Of a DNA stretch of 64,000 bases, positions 62,668 through 64,000 are shown piece by piece. Every line of letters begins with the position of its first letter. Positions within the stretch are counted from its first letter, which is position 1. A program made the translations under genes and the position numbers. Below the pieces are notes generated by a model that was not told the DNA's origin, made no database searches, and worked only from the letters and a program-made list of their open reading frames with translations. The stretch is from Cylindrospermum sp. NIES-4074 (lineage in GTDB: Bacteria; Cyanobacteriota; Cyanobacteriia; Cyanobacteriales; Nostocaceae): NCBI GenBank assembly GCA_003994795.1, contig AP018269.1:6736148-6800147 (forward strand). The letters run 5' to 3'.

Positions 62668-63639
62668 ATGATTCTCGCAGGTGATATTGGTGCAACAAAT
62701 AGCCGCTTGGCAGTGTTTGATGACAACCTTGTAGTCGTCGAACAACATGTCTATAAAAGTCAAGAGTACAACAGTTTCAAGGATATAGTTTGTAAATTCC
62801 TTGAAAGTTACAGCTATCCTATCAAAGCTACTTGTTTTGGCTTACCAGGCCCAGTAAGAGAGGGTAAATGCAAGTTAACGAATGTACCTTGGAAAGTCGT
62901 TGATGCTACCGAACTGTCTGAAGTGGTTAATAGTCCTGTTGCTTTAATCAATGATGCGGAAGCCAATGCTTATGGCTTGGAAACATTGCGGGATGATGAG
63001 TTGGTGACATTGAATGTTGGCAGCAAGATACCGGGGGGCAATCGGGCTGTCGTAGCAGTGGGCACTAGCCTGGGAGAAGCGCTCCTGATAGAGGTAGAAG
63101 GTCGATTTCACGCACTCGGTACGGAAGGTGGAAATGCCGACTTTGGTCCATTTGATGACCTGCAATGGGAACTAATTCGTTACACCCAAAGCAAGTACAA
63201 ACGTGTAAGCTATGAAGTGATTCTCGGCGGGCAAGGTTTAGTACAAATTTATAATTTTCTCCGCGACACAGGTTATGGTGCCAGTCCCCTATGGCTGGAG
63301 CAGGAGATGCAGGTTGGAGACAAGGCAGCAGCCATCAATAACGCTGCTCAGAGCGGCCAATGTCAGTTATGCGTGCAAGCACTTGATTTATTTGTATCTA
63401 TTTTAGCAGCAGAATGTGGAAATGCCGCTGTGAAGTATTTCAGTACAGGGGGGATCTACCTCGGTGGCGGCATGGCACCCAATATTCTCAAAAACCTGCG
63501 TCAACCCTTGTTTGTAGAAAACTTTATCAATAAGGACAAGATGCGTGAATTTTTGAAGGCTATCCCTGTGTATGTGATTCTCAATCAATATACAGCCTTA
63601 CAGGGGGCAGCTTGGTACGCTAAAAGAAGTATCTCCTAA
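62668..63639 (+). CDS. glk: Glucokinase
   Basis: ATP-dependent glucose kinase of the bacterial glk type (323 residues from the ATG at 62668, which follows AGGAA at 6 bp). Motifs: MILAGDIGATNSRLAVF (phosphate loop), CFGLPGPVREGKCKLTNVPW, ALINDAEANAYGLETL (catalytic Asp in NDAEA), AVVAVGTSLGEALLI and FHALGTEGGNADFGPFDDLQ. STGGIYLGGGMAPNI lies in the C-terminal lobe. The frame is open back to 62602, but the added 22 residues look unrelated. It feeds glucose into glycolysis or the pentose-phosphate path. The last 361 bp of the window (63640-64000) show no gene. Confidence 0.94.
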   Translation: MILAGDIGATNSRLAVFDDNLVVVEQHVYKSQEYNSFKDIVCKFLESYSYPIKATCFGLPGPVREGKCKLTNVPWKVVDATELSEVVNSPVALINDAEANAYGLETLRDDELVTLNVGSKIPGGNRAVVAVGTSLGEALLIEVEGRFHALGTEGGNADFGPFDDLQWELIRYTQSKYKRVSYEVILGGQGLVQIYNFLRDTGYGASPLWLEQEMQVGDKAAAINNAAQSGQCQLCVQALDLFVSILAAECGNAAVKYFSTGGIYLGGGMAPNILKNLRQPLFVENFINKDKMREFLKAIPVYVILNQYTALQGAAWYAKRSIS

Positions 63640-64000
63640 CACTAGAACATCAATATGATGGGTTGTGTCATCAAATATTAAGTGATAGCATAACCCCTCA
63701 TTTTAATGACCCCTAACTTAGGGAACTGCATAAATGTGTTAACCCTATGGAAAGATAATGCCCAGATAATGAGTAACATCTAAGATGGACTTCACACTCC
63801 TTGTTTTTTTATTTGTCAATTGCTCCTTATATTGAGCGTCACCTAAATAAAAACTAACAAACAAGAAGTACGAGAAAGAAATAGAACAGACAACATTAGA
63901 CCTCTTGGATAAATCCTTAAAATCTCATATTGAGCGGAGCAAAACATCTCTGGGATTCTTTCCTTCGGAACACTTTTATACGAGATGCTACACGTTAGCG

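Noticed and set aside
1-64000. tRNA, rRNA or other structured RNA genes
   Set aside because: Reading both strands showed no tRNA-like cloverleaf or rRNA stretch; a covariance-model search would be needed to exclude small RNAs.

Overview
The window looks like chromosome of a filamentous (Nostoc/Anabaena-type) cyanobacterium. Reasons: many HIP1 palindromes (GCGATCGC), a CO2-uptake NDH-1 operon (ndhF3-ndhD3-cupA), the carotenoid-cyclase paralogue CruP, PEP-CTERM proteins, DUF3110 and Uma2 proteins, and many short tandem heptamers and MITE-like palindromes between genes. I see no rRNA, tRNA, CRISPR array, complete insertion sequence or phage.

Layout. 1-2.1 kb: end of a TerB-like gene, then murF. 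2.1-9.6 kb: ndhF3-ndhD3-cupA for inducible CO2 uptake, with a repeat array inside the operon, an orphan double-glycine-leader peptide, a small membrane protein and a FAS1-domain protein that may be a relocated CupS. 9.7-16.8 kb: PanE-like reductase, VOC protein, Uma2 protein, two paralogous membrane proteins, CruP and a DUF2235 hydrolase, followed by a coupled gene killed by an early amber codon. 17-21.9 kb: a six-PAS sensor kinase and a REC-PAS-kinase hybrid, probably one signalling pathway. 22-25.1 kb: small membrane protein, NmrA-like SDR, Nudix hydrolase, anchored polysaccharide deacetylase.

25.2-32.8 kb: a co-directional purine-degradation cluster: PuuE-like amidohydrolase, ureidoglycolate lyase, two xanthine dehydrogenase subunits (FAD; fused Fe-S/Mo), XdhC, and a MocA-like nucleotidyltransferase, with a PEP-CTERM gene between the last two. 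No urate oxidase is present here. 33.3-36.3 kb: two related low-complexity proteins, one with a 36-bp NPF/NPS repeat and one with a 14-residue NATIGNGNW-type repeat and a PEP-CTERM tail, both without a visible signal peptide.

36.5-43.7 kb: TPR protein, GIY-YIG protein, orphan sugar ABC permease, Spy-like lipoprotein, and a secreted repeat protein whose last repeat seems to lie 2.5 kb further on, on the other side of a lipase gene and a SLATT-like two-TM gene. This is the best candidate in the window for an undescribed (conflict-type) system. 43.7-54 kb: a 1,897-residue TamB-like protein, DUF3110 protein, murQ, ackA, a decayed PLP-dependent decarboxylase and a MAPEG protein. 54-64 kb: a small hypothetical protein, an AAA-like ATPase with an N-terminal helical domain, a tandem MscS pair, a class III aminotransferase whose 3' end is duplicated downstream, and glucokinase.

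The intergenic DNA is unusually rich in mobile palindromes, several nested in one another. Some have entered coding sequence: the kinase N-terminus, the xanthine dehydrogenase linker and a Gly-rich stretch of TamB. All functions are inferred from motifs read by eye; no database search was run.
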